Source: Gimesia algae (GTDB lineage Bacteria > Planctomycetota > Planctomycetia > Planctomycetales > Planctomycetaceae). From it: DNA of 64,000 nt. The first letter of the stretch is position 1. Each line of letters starts with the position of its first letter. The notes below the pieces were generated by a model. That model was not told the DNA's origin and searched no databases. It saw only the letters and a list, made by a program, of their open reading frames with translations. The translations under genes were made by a program, and so were the position numbers. The stretch lies in assembly GCF_007746795.1 (NCBI RefSeq), contig NZ_CP036343.1, positions 2,779,369-2,843,368 on the forward strand, written 5' to 3'. Below are positions 8,824 through 18,551 of this stretch, piece after piece.

Positions 8824-11663
8824 TGAAGACAGAACTGACTCCCCCTGAGTTGCTCACGAAACGACGTAAACGGCTACAGGACTCTATCAGCGTCTTTGGC
8901 CTGGATTTCGTAGAAGTCTGCTCACATCAAGATCCAAATTCGAGCTTCCGAAAAATCCGGGTTCATTTTCTCGGGAGGAAACGCCCCGACTGGGTAAAAA
9001 CGGATCAGCTTGTGCTGCGGGACTGTAATAATTCACAGCGGATTCCCGTAGACCTGATCGATACCGAAAATCGCTCCGCTTCTGAGAACTACTTGACATT
9101 AGAAATACTGGCCTCTGTTGCCAGCGATGTGGAATACTCGCTCACGATAGACGACCCTCAATCGCAGCGTCCCTTCCTCGACCATTTTTTTGCCTGTGTC
9201 ATATTCCGGTTCAATTCAACTGCACCTGCCAAAACTGATTGCAGGCAGTCCCGAAATACGGCGACTCATAAAATAGCTCCCTCTGAGATCAATTATCTGG
9301 CAAAAGATTATGCGTCGTTCCGCCGGTTGATTCTGGACCGGCTGTCATTAACCATGCCTGACTGGCAGGAAAGGTGCCCGGCAGATATTGGCGTGATGCT
9401 CGTCGAACTACTGGCGTATTCTGCTGATCACCTGAGCTATTATCAGGATGCAGTTGCCACTGAAGCTTATCTCGGAACCTCCCGGCTCCGGCATTCTTTA
9501 CGCCGTCACGCGCGGCTGGTCGACTATCGAGTTCATGAAGGCTGCAATGCCCGCGCCTGGATCCACCTCGATGTATCCGAAAATCTACCGCGGCTGAAAT
9601 CCAGGGATTTGTTCTTTTTATCACTGCCAGAAACGGGGCCGGCTTCGTCATTATCGGAACTCACAAAAAAATCGCTGACAAATCTGGAACAGAAACACTG
9701 TGGATGCCAGGTTTTTGAACCCGTTTCCGGTGAGACAGCTTCCCTTTGGAAAAGTCACAATCAATGCCGTATCCACGACTGGAGTGGTGCCATACCCTGC
9801 CTGCCGCAGGGGGCAACATCCGCTTTTCTGGTCAATCCCAAGGGAGCGGGAGCCGCCGAGCGTCAGCAGGCACTGAAAGACCAGAAACATTCAGACAATT
9901 CAAATCCACTTAGTGAAAACGGCATACAGTTGAACCGTGGTGATTTCCTTCTGCTCGAGGAAGTCATCGATCCCTGGACGGGAAATACTCACGATGCGGA
10001 TCCATCACACCGGCACGTCGTTCGACTGACGTCTGTCAGCTATGAATTTCATGACGACTTATATTATCAAGACGGTAAACCCTGCAGCATGCCCCTGGTA
10101 AAAATCATATGGGACGAAGCCGACGCACTTCCTTTTACTCTATGGATCAGAAAACCAGCCGAGGCCAGCTGGCAAGACAGGGACGATCGTTCATTAGCGG
10201 TCGCGAAAGGGAACATGCTGATCGTCGACCATGGCCGCAGTATCAGTAATGACCAGATTAAAATCAGAAGATCCTGGGAAACACCTGATGGCAAGCAGGG
10301 CATAAATTACCCTCAGCCTGGTGTCATGGGAGAGCTGTCCTACTCGGATTTGACTTTCAGTGATCAGTTGCCCCCACCAGAAACGTCTGCGTCAGACCAT
10401 CTGATACAAGATCCCAGAAAAGCAGTACCCCAAGTAGTCCTGCATCAAATGTCTGAACGCTATCTGCAGCTTGTGGATCAGTTCTCCATTTTGGAACTCC
10501 GAGACGTGCGTCGGCTTGCAGAACGCCTGCTGTCACAACTGAAATCAGCTGACAAAACAGCGAATTTGTCCTCTTCATTCCCGAACGCAAAACAATTTGT
10601 CAAACAAGTACAGAAATCTTGCGGGTGCCAGGGTCAACCCAAAAAAGCACTGGAATATGTCAGCCTCACAAAATTCATCAACCTCATTCAGGATGATCTC
10701 CAAGAGGCATGGTTGCCACTATATGACCTGATCGACTGTGGCCCCGATGATGCCCGCTTTGTGGTTGAAATGTCAGATGATCGAGAAGCCAGACTGCGTT
10801 TCGGCAGACGAGGTTACGGCCGGACTCCGGTCCTGCAGGATCATAATTCCTCAGCAAAGATGGTTGCCCAATACCGCATCGGCAATGGTGCCGTGGGAAA
10901 CGTACCGGCTGAATCGATTCGCTTCGTCGGCAGTTACAAAGATCCGTATCCTGGAATACAACAGATCTACAACCCACTGCCGGCAGCAGGAGGCATGGAC
11001 CCGGAATCGGCTGAGGAAATCAGGTTGTTTGCACCGCATCCATTACGCACCAGACTGGAGCGGGCAATTACACCTCAAGACTATGAACAGATTGTGATGC
11101 GGGAATACGGGCATCTGCTACAACGCACAAAAGTGACGTTTCGCTGGACGGGACATGAACAGGAAGTGCTGGTCGCAGTTGACCCTCAAGGGAGGGAAAC
11201 CGCAGAGGCGAATTTATTAAGTCGAATTCACCAGACCCTGAACCGTTATCGACGCATCGGCCATGCGGTGAACGTTCGCGCTGCGGACCGAGTCGTTCCG
11301 GTTCTGACGTTGTCCCTGTGTCTGAATTCGCATGTCATCAGGGAGCAGATCCGCGACGAGCTGAATATGCTGTTCAGTCGCCAGGTTCTGTCAAATGGTG
11401 CCCTGGCATTCTTTCATCCAGATCAACAGACATTTGGTGAGGGAATTTTTCTCAGCCGAATTGTAGCAGAAGCAACCCGAGTCCTGGGTAATCGTATCAT
11501 TCATCTCGAAGTCACTGCACTGCACCGCAGCGGGGAAGGCCCCGCGGGTGAAATCGAAACTGGAGTCTTGCCACTTCATTCACAGGAAATTGTCCGATTC
11601 GATAATGATCGCACTCGTCCTGAATTTGGAACACTGGGTTTGCATATTAAGGGGGGAAGATGA
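8823..11663 (+). CDS. Large baseplate wedge protein, baseplate-J type (Pvc11-like)
   Basis: A 946-residue protein. Residues ~155-250 carry the conserved eCIS wedge signature: NYLAKDYASFRRLILDRL, then DIGVMLVELLAYSADHLSYY and RLRHSLRRHARLVDYR. The C-terminal part has the baseplate-J pattern of a GNVPAESI turn followed by NPLPAAGGMDPES and a helix-rich EEIRLFAPHPLRTRLERAIT segment. The N-terminal ~150 residues form an extra domain. Two CGC motifs (around residues 296 and 602) recall the CGC near the start of the next protein. It is the gp6-like wedge subunit; overlap with its neighbours indicates coupled translation. Confidence 0.9.
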   Translation: MKTELTPPELLTKRRKRLQDSISVFGLDFVEVCSHQDPNSSFRKIRVHFLGRKRPDWVKTDQLVLRDCNNSQRIPVDLIDTENRSASENYLTLEILASVASDVEYSLTIDDPQSQRPFLDHFFACVIFRFNSTAPAKTDCRQSRNTATHKIAPSEINYLAKDYASFRRLILDRLSLTMPDWQERCPADIGVMLVELLAYSADHLSYYQDAVATEAYLGTSRLRHSLRRHARLVDYRVHEGCNARAWIHLDVSENLPRLKSRDLFFLSLPETGPASSLSELTKKSLTNLEQKHCGCQVFEPVSGETASLWKSHNQCRIHDWSGAIPCLPQGATSAFLVNPKGAGAAERQQALKDQKHSDNSNPLSENGIQLNRGDFLLLEEVIDPWTGNTHDADPSHRHVVRLTSVSYEFHDDLYYQDGKPCSMPLVKIIWDEADALPFTLWIRKPAEASWQDRDDRSLAVAKGNMLIVDHGRSISNDQIKIRRSWETPDGKQGINYPQPGVMGELSYSDLTFSDQLPPPETSASDHLIQDPRKAVPQVVLHQMSERYLQLVDQFSILELRDVRRLAERLLSQLKSADKTANLSSSFPNAKQFVKQVQKSCGCQGQPKKALEYVSLTKFINLIQDDLQEAWLPLYDLIDCGPDDARFVVEMSDDREARLRFGRRGYGRTPVLQDHNSSAKMVAQYRIGNGAVGNVPAESIRFVGSYKDPYPGIQQIYNPLPAAGGMDPESAEEIRLFAPHPLRTRLERAITPQDYEQIVMREYGHLLQRTKVTFRWTGHEQEVLVAVDPQGRETAEANLLSRIHQTLNRYRRIGHAVNVRAADRVVPVLTLSLCLNSHVIREQIRDELNMLFSRQVLSNGALAFFHPDQQTFGEGIFLSRIVAEATRVLGNRIIHLEVTALHRSGEGPAGEIETGVLPLHSQEIVRFDNDRTRPEFGTLGLHIKGGR

Positions 11664-14600
11664 AAACGAAAGTTTGTGGCTGCAGGCACGACTGCGATTG
11701 TTCTGAACAACCACCTGTCGCAGCACCGCAATCCGTGGTGAATCCGGCGGGTGAGAATGCACTGAGTTGTCGCGTTGGCACGCACAGTACATTTTTTGAA
11801 GAATTGCAACGCAGGCTCTCGAGCAGTGAGTATCCGGAACTGAAAAAACTGCACACCAGAAAGTTGTCGGATCCCTCAATTGCGCTGCTCGACGCCTGGG
11901 CGACAGTGGGTGACGTATTGACGTTTTATAACGAACGGTTTATTAACGAAGGTTATCTGCGCACAGCCACAGAGCATCGCTCGCTGGCTGAATTATCGGG
12001 CTTGATCGGTTACCGTCCCGGCCCGGGAGTTGCCTCAAGTGTCTATCTTGCTTTTACACTTCAGAAAGCCCCGCAACAGTCCACAGAAGAGACCATGATC
12101 CCCAAAGGCACTGCGGTCAAAAGCGTCCCCGGCGACAAGGAACTGCCCCAAACCTTCGAAACGGCAGAAGATCTGGTGGGCCGACCGGAATGGAATGCTA
12201 TTCGACCGCGTCAAACTATTCCACAAGACATAGGGGAGGAAACCGTTTACCAGGTTAACTCTATCACGGTTGGCGGAATTACAACACGTTTAGTTCCCAA
12301 TGACCTGATTGTTTTTGCATTCCCAGATGGAAAACATGTCCAACGGTATGTATTACGAGTCGAGACCAACGCAGAATTCAACTCCACAACGGTCTGGCTG
12401 AAACGAACTAAGTATTCCACTCAACAATTCGTGGATGACGTCCGCTCTGCTTTAGCAGCATTTCAAACTGGAATGCAAAGTACTACCAGTGAATTTCATT
12501 TCAATCAAACCCTCTTCAATCAATCAACCAAATACAGCGATTCTCTGTCACCTCAATCCAGTCTTATTAAACTGGATACAAGTATTGATACCCAGATTCC
12601 CGTTTGGAAGGGACAGCTTAAATCGATCGTGTCAGTTAAACAAAAAACAGCAGACCTCCATACATTATTTAAAGAAAAAATAGCTGCTTTTTTAAATTCA
12701 GTGACGAGTGATCTCAAGCCCCTGATTAATCAGTTCCTTTCCGACCAGGATAATCTAGCCGAGGTCGTAGCCATACTGAAAGAAGCATGGGGCGATGCCT
12801 CTTCAGGAAATGGTGGTATCAGCGATAACATTGCTGTCAACGAAATGAGAAAGAAGGTCAGAACAGCAATTGAAGATCAAACTAGTGGAATCACCCAAAT
12901 TGTCGAAGGATGGCCCGCTGGAGTTTTAAGGGACACGGGAGAGAAGCTGCTTGAGGATCTGGATGGGATCTCCAATGAGACGGATACCGATGATGAAAAC
13001 GAGACGGATTCCGCTTCTGAGAAAAAGCAGTTTCGCACGGCATTTCTCACTGCATGGGCAACTTTTACTGATCAATCAAATGGCGCGTTTGATTCGAAAC
13101 GCAATGGGACACCCGATACGGATTATCAATCTGGTAAGTATGAGACTCTGGTAAAAATGCATTTAAAAAAAATGGCACTTGATGACGAGCCAGACTTTGT
13201 CGACGTTGCAGATGCTGTGAAAGATGCACAACGTACTTCTGCTAATCATCCTGAGGGCTGGTTGGTAATGACGGGTCTGACAGCAGATTCCAAGCCGGTC
13301 GAGATGCGTCTGCAGTACCAGTTTGTGAATAGTAGTAATAACGATAAAAGTAATGACTCTTTGGGTCCAGTACCCGCACAAGGACTGTTCAACAGACTTG
13401 TTAATAAACTCCTAGAGAATCACCCACCGATCGTTGACAAGTTCAAAGAACTAGAGGACATACTGAACCAGCTTGTGAATAAAGTCAAGAACTCATCGAT
13501 CAATAATCCTGAACCAGCATTTGAAGATTTAAAAAAAGATATTCAATCCATCATAGATCAGACACATGCGCTTTCCACCTCTACTGACATTGGAATGTTC
13601 GCCGCCCCCCTTAAGAAGGTAAGCGACGACTGTAGGAAGTTAAATTCTATAATGAATAGTTCCATCCAGAGCCTGAAGACTTTGGATGAACATGTACTTA
13701 AGCTGTTAAAGGTTGTACGTGTCAACTTTGTTGATGATTGTAATAAGTTTCTTTCTGCTTTTGGCGACCCTGCAGAATGGAGCAGGAACGATGAAAAGGC
13801 AAACTCTGCCAAAAAGAATGTCCTCGATCCATTTAAAAAATACATCAATAAGGATGTTGAAAGTGTTTCACTGCAAGCCAAAGTTGAGTCAGACTCTGAA
13901 ACAAAGTCACTGAATAAAGTTGTAGAAATATTATCGACCACCGAGTTCGTTCCCACAGAAGACACACCCTACCAGTCACGCTATCACCTGCTACTCCAAA
14001 GTATGCAGCAGATGCAAAAGCAGGTCAGCAGTCATGGACTTAATTCGCGAAAACAATCGCCCGATGATCTGTTTCCTGAAGCCGTCGGACTGGTAGATGC
14101 TCTGGAGAGCCTGTTGTCACGTGGCCAGAGAAAGTCTTCGCTGTCCAGTCGCAAATTGACGGAGGTTCTTAATTTCACCCTGAAAGAAGACCATGGTGAG
14201 ATCCCGGATTTGTATCGCCAGATCGTAAGCGGATTATCACCACAAGTGAAGGAGAATTTGACTGCTATCTGGCGGCAAATCCGTTCACAGCGTATCGCCC
14301 CCCGAATACTTGCCTTCAAAACTATGATACCACTATTCGGATATAACGCCCCCAAAAAGAGCATCATCTCCCCCTCTTCGAAAGAAGAAAACTCTGTAGA
14401 GAAATCGAAACGTGAAGTAATTCTAGAAGAATTCACCTGGAAGGATATCAAAGAGCAGGGGTTTTCGGAGGATTCAAACTTGTATCGCAGGTGGCGAGAT
14501 GGCAATGCAGTCTACTTAAGTCAGCCGGTAGAGGGAACAGCATCTGGAAGTGTGATTATTTTCCGTAATCCACCGGAAGATGATCGCTTATGTCTTGTAG

Positions 14601-16300
14601 AAGATGTGAAATCTCCAGTGCAACCTGGTGTGCTGAATGTCTCAGCCCCCGGTAGTTTAATCGAACTTGTAGATAATGGAGGAACCTGGCACAAAGCTGA
14701 AGTGAAAGTTGAAGAAGGAGATGAAGGAGACAATAATGATGAAAAAGACAACCAGTCGATTAAGCTACTACGTAAGACAACAGCACTGGTCCAGAGCCAA
14801 GAACTTAATCTAGTGGAAGTGCCTGTCACGAATGTTGTCAAAGATAATGTCAACAGGCATATTGAGCTTGACGGATTGTATCCGGAACTGAAATCCGGAC
14901 AGACCATTATTATTGTGGGCGAACGGTTTTACATTGACGGCGCAAAGACAAGTGAGATCGCCACCATTAAATACGTTCGGCACGCTCTGGTCGATCGAGC
15001 GGGGGATAAAGTCCATACGCGAATAATTCTCACTACTCCGTTAAAACATTCCTACAAACGCGACACCGTCACCATCTCGGCGAATGTAGTCCGTGCCACG
15101 CACGGTGAAACGGTGGTCAAAGAGATAATCGGCAGCGGTGATGCAAGTCAATCGTTTCAGAGCATGCCATTGAATAAAGGGCCACTCACGCATCTTCCAG
15201 CCCCCACGGTTTCGGGAGTGGCCAGCACACTTTCGGTGCGAGTCAATGAGCTGTTATGGCATGAGAAAGAGTCGCTCATTGATTCGACCGCCTGCAGCCG
15301 TCACTATGTGGTGAAGAAACATGAAGCAAACCCTGATGTGGTTCAGTTTGGCAATGGGATAACGGGCGCACGTCTGCCGACCGGGCACCAGAATGTGAGT
15401 GCCGAATATCGTGTTGGACTGGGAGTCGCGGGGAATGTAAAAGCAGGAAAAATCACACAAATTGCCGGAAATCGACCGCTCGGACTGAAGGACGTCAATA
15501 ATCCGTTGCCTGCCACCGGGGGGGCTGATCCGGAAACGACAGAGCAGATTCGTTTAAATGCGCCGCTGGCAGTCATGGCACTCGACCGTCTGGTCTCTGT
15601 CCGCGATTATGCCGATTTCGCCCTCAATTATGCTGGAATAGAAAAGGCCAGCGCCAAATGTCTGACTGTCTCAGGACAATCAACGGTCCACATCACAATC
15701 GCCGGTGCAGATGATCTTCCGATTACGACAGATTCCGATTTGTTTATGAACCTTTTGAAGAGCTTTCGGAAATATGGCGATCCACAGCTGACCGTCAAAG
15801 TTGATGTTCGAGAGTTGCTTTTGATCTTTATCAGCGCACGTGTGCGGCTGCTTCCGGATTACGCCTGGGAATTTGTGGAATCAGCGATACGCGAGCGGCT
15901 TTACACAGCTTTCAGTTTCAGGAACCGCAATCTGGCACAGGATCTTTATCTCTCTGAAGTACTGTCGACCATTCAACAGGTCGAAGGGGTGGCTTACGTG
16001 GATATCGACGTGTTGAACACATTATCGCAGTCGGCCTTTGAGAACGCCCTGCAAAAAAATACGATTGATAAAAACCAGGCAACTTCGCCAACTTCTGACT
16101 CCGACAAACCCGACAATTCACTGGAGAGAGTGTTTAAGGAACTGAGTGACACAACTGAGTTGCCGAAACCGGTTGTTCCCGTGTATGACGCGCGTCTTGA
16201 GACAGACCAGACGGGAAATTACAGGATCTTGTCTGCACAAATTGCTTCTCTCAGCCATGAAGTGCCTGATTCGCTCTTTTTATCGGAGATTATGAAATGA
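11660..16300 (+). CDS. Very large baseplate wedge protein (Pvc12-like) with ~600-residue central insertion
   Basis: A 1546-residue protein. The N-terminus holds a cysteine cluster (VCGCRHDCDC, residues 5-14), then the wedge signature SIALLDAWATVGDVLTFYNERF near residues 72-93 and LAELSGLIGYRPGPGVASS. The C-terminal third has the baseplate-J motifs VVQFGNGITGARLPTG, VAGNVKAGKI, NPLPATGGADPETTEQIR and LDRLVSVRDYADFAL. Between about residues 255 and 865 lies a long, charged, helix-rich insertion with richer A/T codon use; the core resumes at RIAPRILAFKTMIPLFGYNAP. Family members vary in this region, but Pvc12/Afp12 are far shorter. The insertion could build the cage or extended skirt seen around spikes of some eCIS; that is an inference. 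It overlaps both neighbours by 4 nt. Confidence 0.88.
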   Translation: MKTKVCGCRHDCDCSEQPPVAAPQSVVNPAGENALSCRVGTHSTFFEELQRRLSSSEYPELKKLHTRKLSDPSIALLDAWATVGDVLTFYNERFINEGYLRTATEHRSLAELSGLIGYRPGPGVASSVYLAFTLQKAPQQSTEETMIPKGTAVKSVPGDKELPQTFETAEDLVGRPEWNAIRPRQTIPQDIGEETVYQVNSITVGGITTRLVPNDLIVFAFPDGKHVQRYVLRVETNAEFNSTTVWLKRTKYSTQQFVDDVRSALAAFQTGMQSTTSEFHFNQTLFNQSTKYSDSLSPQSSLIKLDTSIDTQIPVWKGQLKSIVSVKQKTADLHTLFKEKIAAFLNSVTSDLKPLINQFLSDQDNLAEVVAILKEAWGDASSGNGGISDNIAVNEMRKKVRTAIEDQTSGITQIVEGWPAGVLRDTGEKLLEDLDGISNETDTDDENETDSASEKKQFRTAFLTAWATFTDQSNGAFDSKRNGTPDTDYQSGKYETLVKMHLKKMALDDEPDFVDVADAVKDAQRTSANHPEGWLVMTGLTADSKPVEMRLQYQFVNSSNNDKSNDSLGPVPAQGLFNRLVNKLLENHPPIVDKFKELEDILNQLVNKVKNSSINNPEPAFEDLKKDIQSIIDQTHALSTSTDIGMFAAPLKKVSDDCRKLNSIMNSSIQSLKTLDEHVLKLLKVVRVNFVDDCNKFLSAFGDPAEWSRNDEKANSAKKNVLDPFKKYINKDVESVSLQAKVESDSETKSLNKVVEILSTTEFVPTEDTPYQSRYHLLLQSMQQMQKQVSSHGLNSRKQSPDDLFPEAVGLVDALESLLSRGQRKSSLSSRKLTEVLNFTLKEDHGEIPDLYRQIVSGLSPQVKENLTAIWRQIRSQRIAPRILAFKTMIPLFGYNAPKKSIISPSSKEENSVEKSKREVILEEFTWKDIKEQGFSEDSNLYRRWRDGNAVYLSQPVEGTASGSVIIFRNPPEDDRLCLVEDVKSPVQPGVLNVSAPGSLIELVDNGGTWHKAEVKVEEGDEGDNNDEKDNQSIKLLRKTTALVQSQELNLVEVPVTNVVKDNVNRHIELDGLYPELKSGQTIIIVGERFYIDGAKTSEIATIKYVRHALVDRAGDKVHTRIILTTPLKHSYKRDTVTISANVVRATHGETVVKEIIGSGDASQSFQSMPLNKGPLTHLPAPTVSGVASTLSVRVNELLWHEKESLIDSTACSRHYVVKKHEANPDVVQFGNGITGARLPTGHQNVSAEYRVGLGVAGNVKAGKITQIAGNRPLGLKDVNNPLPATGGADPETTEQIRLNAPLAVMALDRLVSVRDYADFALNYAGIEKASAKCLTVSGQSTVHITIAGADDLPITTDSDLFMNLLKSFRKYGDPQLTVKVDVRELLLIFISARVRLLPDYAWEFVESAIRERLYTAFSFRNRNLAQDLYLSEVLSTIQQVEGVAYVDIDVLNTLSQSAFENALQKNTIDKNQATSPTSDSDKPDNSLERVFKELSDTTELPKPVVPVYDARLETDQTGNYRILSAQIASLSHEVPDSLFLSEIMK

Positions 16301-18540
16301 CAGATCCCACGATTCACTCCCGAAAAGATCAGCTCTATCGACTCTTACCGCTTCTGTATCAGACGCTCGATTCAGGTCACGTGCCCGAAGAGAAACGCGG
16401 GCCACTGCGGGAGTTGCTCAATGTCATTGGTGAACAGGTCAATCTCCTGGAAGACGATCTGGCACGCTGGTATGACAACTGGTTCATCGAAACTTGTGAA
16501 GACTGGGTTGTGCCCTACCTGGGAGACCTGGTCGGTTACGAGTCCGCTGCCAGAGCCTTGAATACCAGAGATGACCCTGAGTCAGCATTGAATCGTGCCG
16601 TGGTTTTCCCACGCCGTGAAGTGGCTAACACGATCGCACTCAGACAACGAAAAGGTTCGCTTGCTCTACTTGAAGAGCTTTCGCGATCCATCGTTCACTG
16701 GCCGGCAAGAGCCGTTGAATATCGGCAAATGGTATCTGGTTCTGCCTCACTGAAACAGTTGCGTACCCACCGCAGCAGTAATGTCGAAGTTCGAAACTGC
16801 CGCTCCCTGGCAGAGTTGGGAACTGTCTTCGATGAAATACCCAGAACAGTGGATATTCGCCGTATCAATTCGCATCGCACACAGGGGCGTCATAACCTGC
16901 CCGCTGTAGGACTTTTTGTTTATCGCAGAAAAATCGACTCGGCAACGTTCGTCCCCTGGTGGAGCTATCGACAAAAGAAAGCGGACCGTTTCTGGGGGTT
17001 TTTCGATCCCTTGGGAATCGAACGTAGTTTACACGTCCTCCCCGTCCCTGAAGAGTCACCTGAAACAATAGCCCAACAGATCAATCTGCCGATCGTACTC
17101 AATCGCGGGCTACTGGCTGGTTCCAATGTCTCCCTCGATTACAATCCTGACGAGAAGCCTGACTATCACGGAATCGACGAGCGGTTCTATGGTCCAGGTC
17201 GCAGTTTACTGATTGCAGCCAGCTGGAATGATACCAGACTTCAGGTGCTTTCAAATAAAGAGATAGTGGTTTTTGATTCAAGCCTCTCCCCAAATGCCAC
17301 AGACAAAACGGTAACACGGGACATGCTGATTTACAACCGCGTGATGGCATCTGCGGCACGCCTGAAACAACGTTATAAAGACTTCAATCCTTGCCACAAG
17401 GTCTGGGTCGACCCCGAGTGCGGCGTCCTGGCATTTTATCCGGAACGCATTCCAAACGAAGTGGTGACCTGTTTTCACTATGGTACGTCCGCGTATCTTG
17501 GTGGAGGTGAATATAACCGCGGGGTGAAGGATTACCAGTTTAATGAGAAGACTTCAGTTGCAGGAGGGGGCGTTAGACTTGCCAGGGAGCTCAATGAAAA
17601 CATTGAGGACAACACCTGCACGGTAACTGAAATTGCTGACAGTGCGCACTATACCAGAGAGTGGGCTTGTACTGTGGGTAAATCAGCTTCTCTGACCGTT
17701 CGGTCAGCTAATCGCGAAAGGCCGACTATCAGTGACCTCAATAACAATAATGCCGATTTTCAGTTTAGCGGATCTTCCAACGCTCATCTCGAACTGGATG
17801 GTCTGTTGTTTGCCTCTGGTTCGGTAGTTTTTACTGGGGAGTTCGAGTCTATCCGGATTCGTCACTGCACGTTCGTGCCGGGAAAGACCACATTGGAATT
17901 TCGCGGTAGCCCGACTCAGGTCATTATTGAGGACTCGATTCTCGGCGAACTGATTCTGCCAGAGCCAGACATGTGCGACTCCCCCGCAGTTGGGATCACC
18001 GCTTTGAAGATTTCCGATTCCATCCTGGATGTCCGGGATTCAAGAGGCTCTGCAAATTTCGTCAAATTATCCGCAAACAGGACAACGGTGATGGGGGACT
18101 TGCAGGTTCATGAACTGGGGTTGATTAAAAATTGTATTTTTGCCGACTGTTTCTCGGTCAGAAATCAAACGGCCGGTTGCATGCGATTCAGTTATGTATC
18201 TCCCGCTTCGAGAACCCCACCTCAGTTTCATTGCCAACCCGCACTGGCCATCGAGCGTGCCCTGAGCAATTCGAATGAACATGATTCGAACTTCCTGCGC
18301 ACTCCGGATGAAATCAGGAAAAGGGTCGCACCCCAGTTCGTAAGCAAAGTTTTCGGGCATCCCGATTATATGCGGCTGACCGATGATTGCGCAGCGAAAA
18401 TACTCCAGGGAGCGGATGATGAAGGAGAATTGGGAGTATATCACAACGAATATTTTACACAACGGGCGGCTCATCTCCGCCAGCGTCTTCAGGAATTTCT
18501 TCCCGCAGGGAATGACGCCGAAATCATCTTTGAAACATAA
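16297..18540 (+). CDS. gpI-like tail protein with C-terminal beta-solenoid region
   Basis: A 747-residue protein. The first ~200 residues match phage tail protein I-type proteins of eCIS: DQLYRLLPLLYQTLDSG, NLLEDDLARWYDNWFIETCEDWVVPYLGDLVGY (quoted in parts: DWVVPYLGDLVGY) and RKGSLALLEELSR. The middle region is unassigned. From about residue 480 short beta-strand repeats appear (FQFSGSSNAHLELDGLLFAS, then SIRIRHCTFVPG and VIIEDSILGEL), the pattern of a right-handed beta-helix. It overlaps the preceding gene by 4 nt. In this cluster no separate tail-fibre gene is visible, so the solenoid could act as the outward-facing or receptor-binding part; that is speculative. Confidence 0.75.
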   Translation: MTDPTIHSRKDQLYRLLPLLYQTLDSGHVPEEKRGPLRELLNVIGEQVNLLEDDLARWYDNWFIETCEDWVVPYLGDLVGYESAARALNTRDDPESALNRAVVFPRREVANTIALRQRKGSLALLEELSRSIVHWPARAVEYRQMVSGSASLKQLRTHRSSNVEVRNCRSLAELGTVFDEIPRTVDIRRINSHRTQGRHNLPAVGLFVYRRKIDSATFVPWWSYRQKKADRFWGFFDPLGIERSLHVLPVPEESPETIAQQINLPIVLNRGLLAGSNVSLDYNPDEKPDYHGIDERFYGPGRSLLIAASWNDTRLQVLSNKEIVVFDSSLSPNATDKTVTRDMLIYNRVMASAARLKQRYKDFNPCHKVWVDPECGVLAFYPERIPNEVVTCFHYGTSAYLGGGEYNRGVKDYQFNEKTSVAGGGVRLARELNENIEDNTCTVTEIADSAHYTREWACTVGKSASLTVRSANRERPTISDLNNNNADFQFSGSSNAHLELDGLLFASGSVVFTGEFESIRIRHCTFVPGKTTLEFRGSPTQVIIEDSILGELILPEPDMCDSPAVGITALKISDSILDVRDSRGSANFVKLSANRTTVMGDLQVHELGLIKNCIFADCFSVRNQTAGCMRFSYVSPASRTPPQFHCQPALAIERALSNSNEHDSNFLRTPDEIRKRVAPQFVSKVFGHPDYMRLTDDCAAKILQGADDEGELGVYHNEYFTQRAAHLRQRLQEFLPAGNDAEIIFET

Positions 18541-18551
18541 AGGGACAAGAC

